Shown here: positions 1-6,539 of the stretch, in pieces
Layout: the number at the start of each line of letters is the position of its first letter
Numbering within the stretch: the first letter of the stretch is position 1
Origin: Deltaproteobacteria bacterium
Lineage (GTDB): Bacteria; Desulfobacterota; Desulfovibrionia; Desulfovibrionales; Desulfovibrionaceae
Reading direction: 5' to 3'
DNA: 8,467 bases
Assembly: GCA_031280335.1 (NCBI GenBank)
Contig: JAITGZ010000105.1
Location: forward strand, 1-8,467
Notes under the pieces: generated by a model
Told to the model about the DNA's origin: nothing
Seen by the model: the letters and a program-made list of their open reading frames with translations, nothing else
Databases searched by the model: none
Position numbers and translations under genes: made by a program

Positions 1-1269
1 CTCCATACTGATAAACCACTGGGTGGTCGCCCGGAAAAAAACCGGTTTTTTACAGCGCCAGCAATGCGGATAGGCATGGGATATTTCGTCTCTGGACAGG
101 AGGGATCCGCTTTCGGCAAGCTTTTCCATGACTTTCGGATTGGCCTCAAAAACATTCAGACCGCCGAAAAAAGGCACGGAATCATAAAAGCGTCCGGCCT
201 CGTCCACGGGCGAGAGTATCTCCAGCCCGTATTTCATACCCGCTTCGTAATCCTCTCGCCCGTGTCCGGGCGCGGTGTGTACCGCCCCGGTGCCCGCCTC
301 CAGGGTAACATGCCCGCCCAGAATAATGGGCGATTCGCGTTCATAAAAAGGATGACGCGCCCGCAGCCCTTCAAGTACCGCGCCCTTGACCACGGCCAAG
401 GGGCGAGGGGCATCCCAGCCCAAAAGGCGGGCGCTGCTGTCCAGCAGGCTCATGGCAAGCAGGTATTGCTCATCCCCCACCTGCGCCAGAACATAGTCAA
501 ACTCCGGGTGCAGGGCTATGGCCACGTTGTCCGGAATAGTCCAGGGAGTGGTGGTCCAGATGACCACCCAGGCATTGTCCGGATCAGCCTGGGGAACGCG
601 TTTGCGCAGTTCCGGATCGTTCAGCGCGAAACGCACATGGATGGAGGGTGAAACATGGTCGCCGTACTCCACTTCGGCCTCGGCCAGGGCGGTATGGCAG
701 GAAGCGCACCAATGAATGGCTTTTTTGCTGCGCTGCACCGACCCCCGGCGCATAAAACCGGCCAGTTCACGGGCCGTGGCCGCCTCGTAGGCCGGATGCA
801 TGGAAAGATAAGGGTCTTCCCATGTGCCGAACACGCCCAGACGCCTGAACTCGCCGCGCTGCACCGCGATCCATTTTTCCGCATACTGCCGGCAGATTTT
901 ACGCACCACATTGGGAGGCAGGTCTTTTTTGCCGGCGGCAAGCTCCTGTTCCACCTTGTGTTCAATGGGCAGGCCGTGGCAATCCCAGCCGGGCACATAG
1001 GGGGCGGCAAAGCCGTCCAAATTGCGCGACTTGACGATGATATCCTTGAGTATCTTGTTCAAGGCCGTGCCCAGATGGATGTTGCCGTTGGCATAAGGGG
1101 GGCCGTCGTGCAGCACGTAGCGGCCTTTTTGCCCGCCGGCCTTGAGCATGGCATCGTAAGCGCCGCATTCTTCCCATAATTTCAGGATCTCCGGCTCACG
1201 CTGGGTCAGGTTGGCCTTCATGGGGAAAGAAGTCTGGGGGAGATTCAGCGTGTTTTTATAGTCGCTCAT
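1..1269 (-). CDS. ileS: Isoleucyl-tRNA synthetase, N-terminal part (cut by window edge)
   Basis: Class I aminoacyl-tRNA synthetase that charges tRNA-Ile in the cytoplasm. The frame is open from the ATG at 1269 to base 1, giving residues 1-423; the C-terminal half, including the KMSKS loop and anticodon-binding domain, lies outside. The start MSDYKNTLNLPQTSFPMKAN closely resembles E. coli IleS. The HIGH-type signature HDGPPYANGNIHLG is at residues 54-67, followed by PGWDCHGLPIE (93-103). The CP1 editing domain shows the threonine-rich WTTTPWT at 238-244 and GTGAVHTAPGHG at 326-337 with Asp340 just after it. Cysteine pairs appear in HWCASC and, near the edge, HCWRCKKP. AGGA lies about 6-9 bases upstream of the ATG. 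The transglycosylase gene ends 102 bases upstream on the same strand, so readthrough is possible; I saw no strong promoter in that gap. Identity is essentially certain. Confidence 0.97.
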   Translation of the reverse strand, partial: MSDYKNTLNLPQTSFPMKANLTQREPEILKLWEECGAYDAMLKAGGQKGRYVLHDGPPYANGNIHLGTALNKILKDIIVKSRNLDGFAAPYVPGWDCHGLPIEHKVEQELAAGKKDLPPNVVRKICRQYAEKWIAVQRGEFRRLGVFGTWEDPYLSMHPAYEAATARELAGFMRRGSVQRSKKAIHWCASCHTALAEAEVEYGDHVSPSIHVRFALNDPELRKRVPQADPDNAWVVIWTTTPWTIPDNVAIALHPEFDYVLAQVGDEQYLLAMSLLDSSARLLGWDAPRPLAVVKGAVLEGLRARHPFYERESPIILGGHVTLEAGTGAVHTAPGHGREDYEAGMKYGLEILSPVDEAGRFYDSVPFFGGLNVFEANPKVMEKLAESGSLLSRDEISHAYPHCWRCKKPVFFRATTQWFISME

Positions 1270-1371
1270 GGTCTTTTCCTGGAATGCGTGATTTACTCCG
1301 GCATATGACCGGGCAATGATGTCTTTTGGGGTAAGCGAGCCTTTAAGTCAAGCGAAGTTGGAATCTGAAGG

Positions 1372-2511
1372 CTAAAATGCCCTGGTGGATTTACTTAAAA
1401 AGACATTGCGCGCGGCCAGCACCTTGGGCAGATATTCCCTGTTTTCCCGCTGCGGCAGTTCTTTGACCAAACGCTCATACAGTTCTTGCGGGGCCAAACT
1501 GTTTATTTTTTTAAAAGCCAGATTGCGGTTGGGGCTGAAGACGCGGAGCAGAGGTGAGGGGCCGCTGTTGTAGGCCGCGATCACGCACATTTCACGCGAG
1601 ACGGGATTTTGGATTTTTTTGAAATAGCGTTTATTGAGCAGATGCAGATAAACAATGCCGTACTGAATATTTTTTTCCGGACTGAACAAAAGTTCACCCT
1701 GGGGGATATCATTTTCGCCCGTCAAGTAGGCGTGCGCGTCTTCACCGGCGGTATGCGGCACGATCTGCATAAGCCCCAGGGCGTTGGCGTCGCTTACCGC
1801 CAAAGGATTGAAACCGCTTTCCACCCTCATAATGGCGTAAATCAGACTGGGGGATAGGGAATAGCGCCGGGCAAAGTATTCCACATGCCTGTTGTAGCTT
1901 TTGGCGGTGTTCCGGCCGGAATCAATCCGCATATTATGCCGGTTGACGGATGCTCCGCCTGTGCCGCGCTTCGCCTCTCCCAACAACGCGCCATAGGCGT
2001 CCAAGCTGAATTTATCCTGAAATATGGCGGACAAGGCAGTGGGTGCCTGACTGCGCGCGCCCCGATGCGTTGAAAATTCAAGCCGACGCGATTCCGGGGC
2101 CTGCCATTCCCCCAGGGCGCTGCGCCAGACCAGCTGATTCCGGTTTATACCCAGCAGACCGCCGGAACTGAACCAGGATTCCGCGCTTTGTTCAGGGGGA
2201 GGAAAAGACGCCAGGCTCAGGGAGAATGGGGGCAGCGTGTTACGCACATGCCAGCCGAATTTTCCTTCGGCGATGGCAGGCACCGGATGCTTTTCGCCTT
2301 CCGTTTTTTCCCTCAAAGGCGATGCCGCGCCGCGCTGAAATACATCTGCCCCCTCCAGGCCGCTCCGCATATAAAAACCATGATGAACGCCCGGAGGAAG
2401 CGCGCTGATGAAACCGAAGCTCATTAAGGCGCATAGACAAAAAAACGGCAATCCGAAGCGCCGGGCCGTCAAAGCAGCAAGGCGCACAGCTCTGCCGGCG
2501 GGCCTTGGCAT
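1372..2511 (-). CDS. MltC-like membrane-bound lytic transglycosylase (GH23/SLT domain)
   Basis: Probably cleaves the MurNAc-GlcNAc bond of peptidoglycan in the periplasm. With the ATG at 2511 the protein has 379 residues. Residues about 20-36 form a hydrophobic segment after an arginine-rich start, suiting a signal anchor or signal peptide. Residues about 40-200 show no domain I recognise. The SLT domain spans about 206-374. It has IMRVESGFNP with the likely catalytic Glu231 (codon 1819-1821), ALGLMQI (244-250), AYNSG (313-317) and LLRVFS. The ending with EYLPKVLAARNVF resembles the end of E. coli MltC, the closest family I recognise. The start is uncertain. The frame stays open upstream with ATGs at 2637 and 2709, but those 66 residues do not look like conserved protein, and none of the three starts has a strong ribosome binding site. 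No clear lipobox is seen, although MltC itself is a lipoprotein. It lies upstream of ileS on the same strand. Confidence 0.88.
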   Translation of the reverse strand: MPRPAGRAVRLAALTARRFGLPFFCLCALMSFGFISALPPGVHHGFYMRSGLEGADVFQRGAASPLREKTEGEKHPVPAIAEGKFGWHVRNTLPPFSLSLASFPPPEQSAESWFSSGGLLGINRNQLVWRSALGEWQAPESRRLEFSTHRGARSQAPTALSAIFQDKFSLDAYGALLGEAKRGTGGASVNRHNMRIDSGRNTAKSYNRHVEYFARRYSLSPSLIYAIMRVESGFNPLAVSDANALGLMQIVPHTAGEDAHAYLTGENDIPQGELLFSPEKNIQYGIVYLHLLNKRYFKKIQNPVSREMCVIAAYNSGPSPLLRVFSPNRNLAFKKINSLAPQELYERLVKELPQRENREYLPKVLAARNVFLSKSTRAF

Positions 2512-2785
2512 CACGCATCTCACGATCCGGCGCCAAAGGCCGTTCAGTTTTTCATGTCCACAGACGCACACCCCGGAGCGCCCGGCAGCAAACAATGCTC
2601 CCAACGCGGTTTGGCATGTTATGGATTTAATCCGCATCCCCAAGCCTGTCCGGCGGGGAGAGGCACCATTGTGCGGCACCGTGGCGTCAATTCTCCGAAA
2701 AAACTTCATATACCGCTTATCGGCCCGCGTAGATCATTGCTTGAGAGTAAACCAGCTTAAATACGGAGTTTTCCGGGACGAAAAA

Positions 2786-3064
2786 TTACTTGCCTTTGGA
2801 AGCGCGTTTGGACGCCTTAAGGGGGTTGACCTTGGCCTGGGCCTTAACTTCTTTTTTAGCATGGGTGGCAAAGTTGCAGCGGCCTAGGCTCCATTTGCCC
2901 GCAGGCACAGGATAGCTCGTGCAGTATTCTTTTTCTTGAAAACTGCGCACACGATCACATCCCTGGCATTTATCAATGATCGGCCGGCAGAGTACACCAT
3001 TGTACAACATGCCTTCGTCGGCCGGGGCGGCCCCTTCAAAATAGTTCTTAGCGTTTTCAGCCAC
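2786..3064 (-). CDS. PxxKW family small cysteine-rich protein
   Basis: A 92-residue protein of unknown function matching the PxxKW cysteine-rich family, which I recall mainly from sulfate-reducing deltaproteobacteria. The hallmark is PAGKW at residues 54-58. Five cysteines are at 26, 33, 36, 48 and 63, with C33-x2-C36 shaped like a metal or Fe-S ligand pair. The last 23 residues (70-92) are rich in lysine and alanine and strongly basic, so nucleic acid or acidic-partner binding is conceivable; this is inference. No signal peptide or membrane segment is visible, so it should be cytoplasmic. I chose the GTG at 3064 because CAGGAG sits six bases before it. An in-frame ATG at 3082 would place that ribosome binding site inside the coding region. 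It lies upstream of the transglycosylase gene on the same strand but about 270 bases from its chosen start. Confidence 0.85.
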   Translation of the reverse strand: MAENAKNYFEGAAPADEGMLYNGVLCRPIIDKCQGCDRVRSFQEKEYCTSYPVPAGKWSLGRCNFATHAKKEVKAQAKVNPLKASKRASKGK

Positions 3065-3070
3065 AATACA

Positions 3071-3076
3071 CTCCTG
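3071..3076 (-). promoter_or_regulatory. Ribosome binding site deciding the GTG start of the PxxKW gene
   Basis: On the minus strand this reads CAGGAG, followed by a six-base spacer TGTATT and then GTG at 3064. The spacing is ideal for GTG initiation, whereas the upstream ATG at 3082 has no comparable site. Confidence 0.65.
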
Positions 3077-3112
3077 TAACATCGTTTGAAGGTGAGGTTT
3101 AAACGGAAAGCA

Positions 3113-3140
3113 TATGTATGTCAAATCCGGACGATGTCAA
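3113..3140 (-). promoter_or_regulatory. Candidate sigma70-type promoter for the PxxKW gene
   Basis: On the minus strand a perfect TTGACA (3135-3140) is followed after 16 bases by TACATA (3113-3118), a poor -10 with three of six consensus bases. A second TTGACA at 3119-3124 could instead use TTTAAA about 15 bases downstream. The -35 hexamers are good but neither -10 is, so the exact promoter is unresolved. Confidence 0.35.
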
Positions 3141-3222
3141 CCGGGAAAACATCTCGGCCAGGCAAACCCTCAATATAATTACTTCAAAAACAGCGCGGCA
3201 TGGGCAAACCCCTGTTTCAGTC

Positions 3223-3249
3223 TTGAGTGGGGGCTGCGTCCCCGCTCAA
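3223..3249. repeat. Short GC-rich inverted repeat (hairpin)
   Basis: TTGAGTGGGG at 3223-3232 pairs with CCCCGCTCAA at 3240-3249 across a seven-base loop GCTGCGT. Nine pairs are Watson-Crick and one is T-G. No T-run follows on either strand, so it is not a canonical intrinsic terminator. It lies in the potD to PxxKW gap and could form in a transcript running out of potD. Confidence 0.55.
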
Positions 3250-3307
3250 GGAGTGAACTCATTTCACCGGTCGGGTGGGGAGCCGGCACGGCGGGCTTGG
3301 CCGAAGG

Positions 3308-3407
3308 CCGGAGCGAGCCTGGTCCCGCCCGGCGAAGCGATGGTTTAGAACCTCCCGGATGGGGCGGCAATAGCCCCATGTATAATCTCAAAGTTAATTG
3401 CTCTAAA
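3308..3407. repeat. Diverged intergenic repeat, copy A
   Basis: This stretch resembles 6169-6257 in the same orientation. Shared blocks in order are a CCGG(A/G)CGAGCC(T/C)GGTC-like start, GATGGTTTA, AGCCCC, ATGTATAAT and TCAAAGTT followed by CTCTAA. Copy A also has its own hairpin, ATGGGGC (3359-3365) pairing with GCCCCAT (3373-3379), which copy B lacks. The end, 3381-3407, belongs to the TCAAAG hairpin family also found near 4580 and 7698. It lies just beyond the potD stop codon, so it would form the 3' end of the potD transcript. No open frame or T-run supports a gene or standard terminator here. Confidence 0.55.
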
Positions 3408-3413
3408 ATGACT

Positions 3414-4475
3414 TTAAGGCGTTGAGGAGTGCAGCAGTTTTTCCCAATAATCAGAGTACAGGCGCATGGCCGCGCCCACATCAAGCACGGCATCGCTGCC
3501 GGCCAGGTCCGCCTCGGTGGGCATGAAAACCCTGTTGCCGGTTAATTCTTCAGGCAGCAGGGCCAGGGCCTCGGTGTTGGGGGTGGAGTACATGTATTCC
3601 TGCACACATTTAGCCGCCACATCAGGCCGCAGCATGTAGTTGATAAAGGTGTAGGCGTTATCCGGATTAGGGGCACCTTTCAACAACACAAAATTATCCA
3701 CCCAAATCAAGGTGCCTTCTTTGGGCCAGACAAACTTTATTTCAGGCTTTTCTTCCATAATGACCAGGGCATCACCGTTCCAGGCCATGCCGATATGGAC
3801 TTCGTCACCGCTGAAAGGCTGTTTTACCTGGGTGGTAAAGACGCGCGTCCTGGGTTTGAGCTTGGCCAGCCAAATTTGGGCCTGCCGCAGATCCTCTTCT
3901 TCCATCGTATTAGGTGAAAGTCCCTGTATTTTGAGGGCCACGCCAAAGAGATCACGCACGTCGTCAGAGAGGAGCAGTTTGCCCGCGTATTTGGGATTAT
4001 CCAAATCAGCCCACGAAGATATCTCCTCGTCTATATAATCGGTATTAACAAGTATGCCCAGCGCGCCCCACATATAGGGCACACTATAGCGGTTACCCTT
4101 GTCGTAATCCTGATCAAGAAATCTCTTGTCTATATATTTTATATTACTGATTGTTGAGAGTTGAAGCTCTTGAATCAGATCTTTCTCTCGGAGCATGCTG
4201 ATATAATATGTGCTTGGAACAACGATGTCATAGCCGTGACCACCATTTCCAAGTAACTGCAATTTAGAAAACATACTCTCGTTTGATTCATATGTGGAGT
4301 AAATTACATTGATTCCTGTTTCTTTGGTAAAGTCATTTAAGACTTCTTGTGGGATGTAATCGCTCCAGTTATATACAACCACTTCATTTTTGAATAGTTT
4401 TGCTATTCTTCCATGCAGGTAGACTCCGACTGAACAGAGTGCGACTACCAACAACAGACAGAGCAGCTTCTTCAT
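3414..4475 (-). CDS. potD: Spermidine/putrescine-binding periplasmic protein, PotD family
   Basis: Substrate-binding protein of a polyamine ABC transporter, exported by the N-terminal hydrophobic segment (residues 1-22). Its 353 residues match the usual length of about 350. The whole chain aligns with E. coli PotD, for example YNWSDY for YNWTEY, VVPSTYY (85-91), WADL, and FVWPKEG for VVWPKEG. E. coli ligand residues W34, Y37, S83, Y85, D168, W229, W255, D257 and Y293 correspond to W37, Y40, S88, Y90, D172, W232, W258, D260 and Y296 here. Three contacts differ: T35 is S38, E171 is D175 and Q327 is V330. The start is fixed by GGAGGT nine bases upstream. No potA, potB or potC lies nearby, so it must work with a permease encoded elsewhere. 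The 5' half is much more AT-rich than the 3' half. Ligand preference between spermidine and putrescine cannot be told. Confidence 0.93.
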   Translation of the reverse strand: MKKLLCLLLVVALCSVGVYLHGRIAKLFKNEVVVYNWSDYIPQEVLNDFTKETGINVIYSTYESNESMFSKLQLLGNGGHGYDIVVPSTYYISMLREKDLIQELQLSTISNIKYIDKRFLDQDYDKGNRYSVPYMWGALGILVNTDYIDEEISSWADLDNPKYAGKLLLSDDVRDLFGVALKIQGLSPNTMEEEDLRQAQIWLAKLKPRTRVFTTQVKQPFSGDEVHIGMAWNGDALVIMEEKPEIKFVWPKEGTLIWVDNFVLLKGAPNPDNAYTFINYMLRPDVAAKCVQEYMYSTPNTEALALLPEELTGNRVFMPTEADLAGSDAVLDVGAAMRLYSDYWEKLLHSSTP

Positions 4476-4484
4476 TTTTATTTG

Positions 4485-4490
4485 ACCTCC
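4485..4490 (-). promoter_or_regulatory. Strong ribosome binding site of potD
   Basis: On the minus strand GGAGGT precedes the ATG at 4475 by nine bases (CAAATAAAA). It is one of the two strongest Shine-Dalgarno matches in the window and fixes the start. Confidence 0.8.
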
Positions 4491-4527
4491 AGGTTAAATT
4501 TGCGACATAAAACCCCCATTATGATTA

Positions 4528-4556
4528 AGTATATGTCGGGCTTATTTTTTTGTCAA
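4528..4556 (-). promoter_or_regulatory. Sigma70 promoter of potD
   Basis: On the minus strand a perfect TTGACA (4551-4556) is followed by a 17-base spacer and TATACT (4528-4533), five of six matches to the -10 consensus. Transcription would begin near 4521, leaving a leader of about 45 bases before the ATG at 4475. I see no clear operator palindrome overlapping it. This is the best promoter in the window. Confidence 0.8.
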
Positions 4557-4579
4557 GCGTACGTCCTACAGTCTATTAA

Positions 4580-4602
4580 AGCATTTTCAAAGTGAAAATG
4601 CT
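4580..4602. repeat. TCAAAG-family hairpin, copy upstream of leuC
   Basis: AGCATTTTCA (4580-4589) pairs perfectly with TGAAAATGCT (4593-4602) around the loop AAG, a ten-base-pair stem. It matches the hairpin at 7698-7720 except for one A-to-T change in the left arm matched by the complementary change in the right arm, and one loop-flank base. It sits upstream of the potD promoter and of leuC. No T-run follows, so an attenuator or terminator role is only a guess. Confidence 0.65.
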
Positions 4603-4815
4603 CCAAGTGACAAGTATGACCGCTCCCTCGGTTTGGGCATGATCAAGGAAACGGAAAGACGCGCGCCTGTACCGGTCAAATGTGCCGCCGCGCCGTTTTC
4701 CCGCCGCCCGCCCGCGCGTCAGAACAATGGAATACATACGGCGCATGCGGGTTTTTCTTGACAGCGCAAAGGCGATCATGTTCGGATGCCCGAAAGGATT
4801 GCATGCCTACGAATC

Positions 4816-4821
4816 AGGAGG
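4816..4821 (+). promoter_or_regulatory. Ribosome binding site deciding the leuC start
   Basis: A full AGGAGG lies six bases before the ATG at 4828. The same frame is open from an upstream ATG at 4786, but that would put this site inside the gene and add 14 residues not expected in the family. Confidence 0.85.
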
Positions 4822-4827
4822 TTCTTC

Positions 4828-6099
4828 ATGCCCCTCACCCTGGCCCAAAAAATCCTGTCTGCGCACAGAGTTACGCCTAAAGACGAGGAAGATGTGCAAG
4901 CCGGACGCATTGTCAACTGCCGGGTGGACATAGTCCTGGCCAATGACATCACCGCGCCTCTGGCCATCAAATCTTTTCGAGATATGGGCGCCGGCCGCGT
5001 CTTTGACCGCAAGCGGGTCATTTTGGTTATGGATCATTTCACTCCGCAAAAGGACATTGCCTCAGCCGAGCAGGTACTGGTCAGCCGCGCCTTCGCTGAA
5101 GAGCAAGGCCTGACGCATTACTACGAAGCCGGGGAGGCGGGGGTGGAACATGCCCTGCTCCCTGAACTGGGCCTGGTCGGGCCGGGTGAACTGGTGGTGG
5201 GGGCGGACAGCCATACCTGCACTTACGGCGGCCTGGGAGCCTTCGCCACCGGCATGGGTTCCACGGATATCGCCGCAGCCATGGCTTTGGGCGAAAATTG
5301 GTTCAAGGTGCCTGAGAGCATCAGGGTCAATTTTGACGGCGTTTTGCCTCCCCATGTGGGGGGTAAGGATCTGATCCTCTGGATCATAGGCCGCCTGGGC
5401 GTGGACGGGGCGCGTTACAAGGCTTTGGAGTTTGGAGGGCCGGTCATAGACACCCTGCCCGTGGAAGAGCGCCTGACCATGGCCAACATGGCCATTGAGG
5501 CCGGAGGCAAAGCCGGGCTATTCAGCGCGGATGAGGCAACCCTGCATTTCTGCCGCGATGCCGGACGCCGGGGAGACAGGACTCTTCATCCCGACCCGGG
5601 GGCGCAATATGAACAGAGCCTGAGCGCGGATGTTTCTTCTTTTGAACCCTTGGCAGCCTGCCCGCACTCGCCGGAAAACGTCCGGCCCGTTTCCGAACTT
5701 AAAGATATACCTTTGAATCAGGTATTCATAGGGTCTTGCACCAACGGGCGCCTGAGCGATCTGCGCGCGGCGGCGCGGGTGCTTAAAGGGCGCAAGGTCA
5801 AACGCGGGCTGCGCTGCCTTGTGCTGCCGGCCACTCCCAACGTGTGGCGGGCAGCCTTGCGTGAGGGCCTGCTGGAAGTTTTTTCCGAGGCCGGATGCAT
5901 TGTGGGGCCTCCCTCCTGCGGCCCCTGCCTGGGCGGGCATCTGGGCATTCTGGCCGCCGGGGAAAAGGCGGCGGCCACTTCCAACCGTAATTTTAAAGGA
6001 CGTATGGGCAGTCTGGAGGCGGAGGTCTATCTAGTCAACCCCGCAGTGGCCGCAGCCTCGGCCGTGGCCGGGATCATCATCCATCCGGACGGCATTTAG
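4828..6099 (+). CDS. leuC: 3-isopropylmalate dehydratase large subunit
   Basis: Large, Fe-S-bearing subunit of isopropylmalate isomerase, converting 2-isopropylmalate to 3-isopropylmalate in leucine synthesis. It is a cytoplasmic aconitase-family enzyme active as a LeuC-LeuD complex. The protein has 423 residues, typical of the short (HacA/LeuC2-like) form rather than the roughly 465-residue enterobacterial LeuC. The three [4Fe-4S] ligands are Cys304 in GSCTNGR and Cys364 and Cys367 in PPSCGPCLGGH. Other family motifs are LANDITAPLAIK (37-48), VMDHFTP (67-73), GADSHTCTYGGLGAFATGMG (125-144) and TSNRNFKGRMGS (384-395). The chain is intact. Homocitrate or citramalate-pathway relatives look similar, but the linked leuD and overall form favour leucine synthesis. 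leuD follows only after an unusual 440-base gap. Confidence 0.95.
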   Translation: MPLTLAQKILSAHRVTPKDEEDVQAGRIVNCRVDIVLANDITAPLAIKSFRDMGAGRVFDRKRVILVMDHFTPQKDIASAEQVLVSRAFAEEQGLTHYYEAGEAGVEHALLPELGLVGPGELVVGADSHTCTYGGLGAFATGMGSTDIAAAMALGENWFKVPESIRVNFDGVLPPHVGGKDLILWIIGRLGVDGARYKALEFGGPVIDTLPVEERLTMANMAIEAGGKAGLFSADEATLHFCRDAGRRGDRTLHPDPGAQYEQSLSADVSSFEPLAACPHSPENVRPVSELKDIPLNQVFIGSCTNGRLSDLRAAARVLKGRKVKRGLRCLVLPATPNVWRAALREGLLEVFSEAGCIVGPPSCGPCLGGHLGILAAGEKAAATSNRNFKGRMGSLEAEVYLVNPAVAAASAVAGIIIHPDGI

Positions 6100-6168
6100 A
6101 ACGGCTCCACAAAGCCGCACACATGTCCGTCCAAAACCGGATGTACACAGACCACTCGGCGCGGAGCG

Positions 6169-6257
6169 CCGGAACGAGCCCGGTCTGGCCGGGCAGCGTG
6201 ATGGTTTAAACACGACAGCCCCGATGAATGTATAATGTCAAAGTTGAATCACTCTAA
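6169..6257. repeat. Diverged intergenic repeat, copy B
   Basis: Copy B of the element at 3308-3407, in the same orientation. It begins CCGGAACGAGCCCGGTC, followed by GATGGTTTA, AGCCCC, ATGTATAAT and TCAAAGTTGAAT then CTCTAA. It lacks the extra hairpin of copy A. It lies 70 bases after the leuC stop codon and directly before the long palindrome, so both would be in a leuC-leuD transcript. No terminal inverted repeats, target duplication or open frame were recognised, so it is not called a mobile element. Confidence 0.5.
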
Positions 6258-6290
6258 GGAAACGCTGATTTATTCTCTTGAGGGGGTGCA

Positions 6291-6438
6291 AAAGGGGCAT
6301 GTTTGCCCAGACGTTGCTTTACCTCTGCCATCCCTCTGCACAACGGCAAGGCACCCTCAAACGCCCCCGGCAGGGTGCCTTGCCATTATGCCAGGGGGCG
6401 GCAAGGATAAGGCTGCGCTTGGGCGAACATGCCCCTTT
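6291..6438. repeat. Long inverted repeat between leuC and leuD, 67-base arms
   Basis: Bases 6291-6357 pair with 6372-6438 without any gap, around a 14-base loop (6358-6371). Of 67 positions, 51 are Watson-Crick pairs, 7 are G-T and 9 are mismatches. The inner 13 pairs (GGCAAGGCACCCT with AGGGTGCCTTGCC) are perfect. The outer 19 (6291-6309 with 6420-6438) have one G-T. Five further G-C pairs (6282-6286 with 6445-6449) lie beyond a small internal loop. Nearly all arm differences are transitions, as expected if an originally perfect palindrome decayed. A transcript from either strand could fold into a long stem. No coding sequence is recognised in it. Confidence 0.8.
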
Positions 6439-6539
6439 CTTATTCCCCCCAGCGGGGTTCGGGGCGGAGTCCCGAATTAATCAGTGTTTCCCTAAATATG
6501 AATAAATGTCCGAGCGCTTGCGCCGAAAAGGGGAAAAAC

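Larger units (their letters stand above)
4557..4827. other. Rest of the potD-leuC divergent intergenic region
   Basis: This completes a 352-base gap between divergent potD and leuC. Besides the hairpin at 4580-4602 it holds TTGACA at 4758-4763 on the plus strand, a possible -35 for leuC, but the base run 17 positions later (TTCGGA) is a poor -10, so I do not call a promoter. No leader peptide rich in leucine codons and no T-box-like structure was recognised by eye. Short open frames on either strand here have no ribosome binding site or recognisable product. Confidence 0.5.

Noticed and set aside
64..1179. Several open frames on the plus strand and in another minus frame over 64-1179
   Set aside because: They overlap the clear ileS reading frame, have no recognisable product, and are explained as shadow frames of GC-rich coding DNA.
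3201..3239. Resemblance between the region around 3201-3239 and the outer arms of the leuC-leuD palindrome (TGGGCAAAC, TCTTGAG and GGGGG blocks)
   Set aside because: The matches are short, their order relative to the shared repeat differs, and GC-rich runs make chance likely.
4576..4779. 67-codon arginine-rich open frame on the minus strand between potD and leuC
   Set aside because: It ends inside the hairpin repeat, has no ribosome binding site of note and no recognisable family, so it is most likely chance.
4758..4786. Possible leuC promoter with TTGACA at 4758-4763
   Set aside because: The -10 position 17 bases later reads TTCGGA and nearby alternatives match poorly, so it is noted only as part of the intergenic description.
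6291..6438. Insertion sequence or CRISPR-like array in the leuC-leuD gap
   Set aside because: There is one inverted repeat only, no regularly spaced direct repeats, no transposase frame and no target duplication that I could see.
6235..6505. Two overlapping plus-strand open frames (81 and 75 codons) between leuC and leuD
   Set aside because: They run through the long palindrome and have no family resemblance; the palindrome explains the lack of stops better than a gene does.
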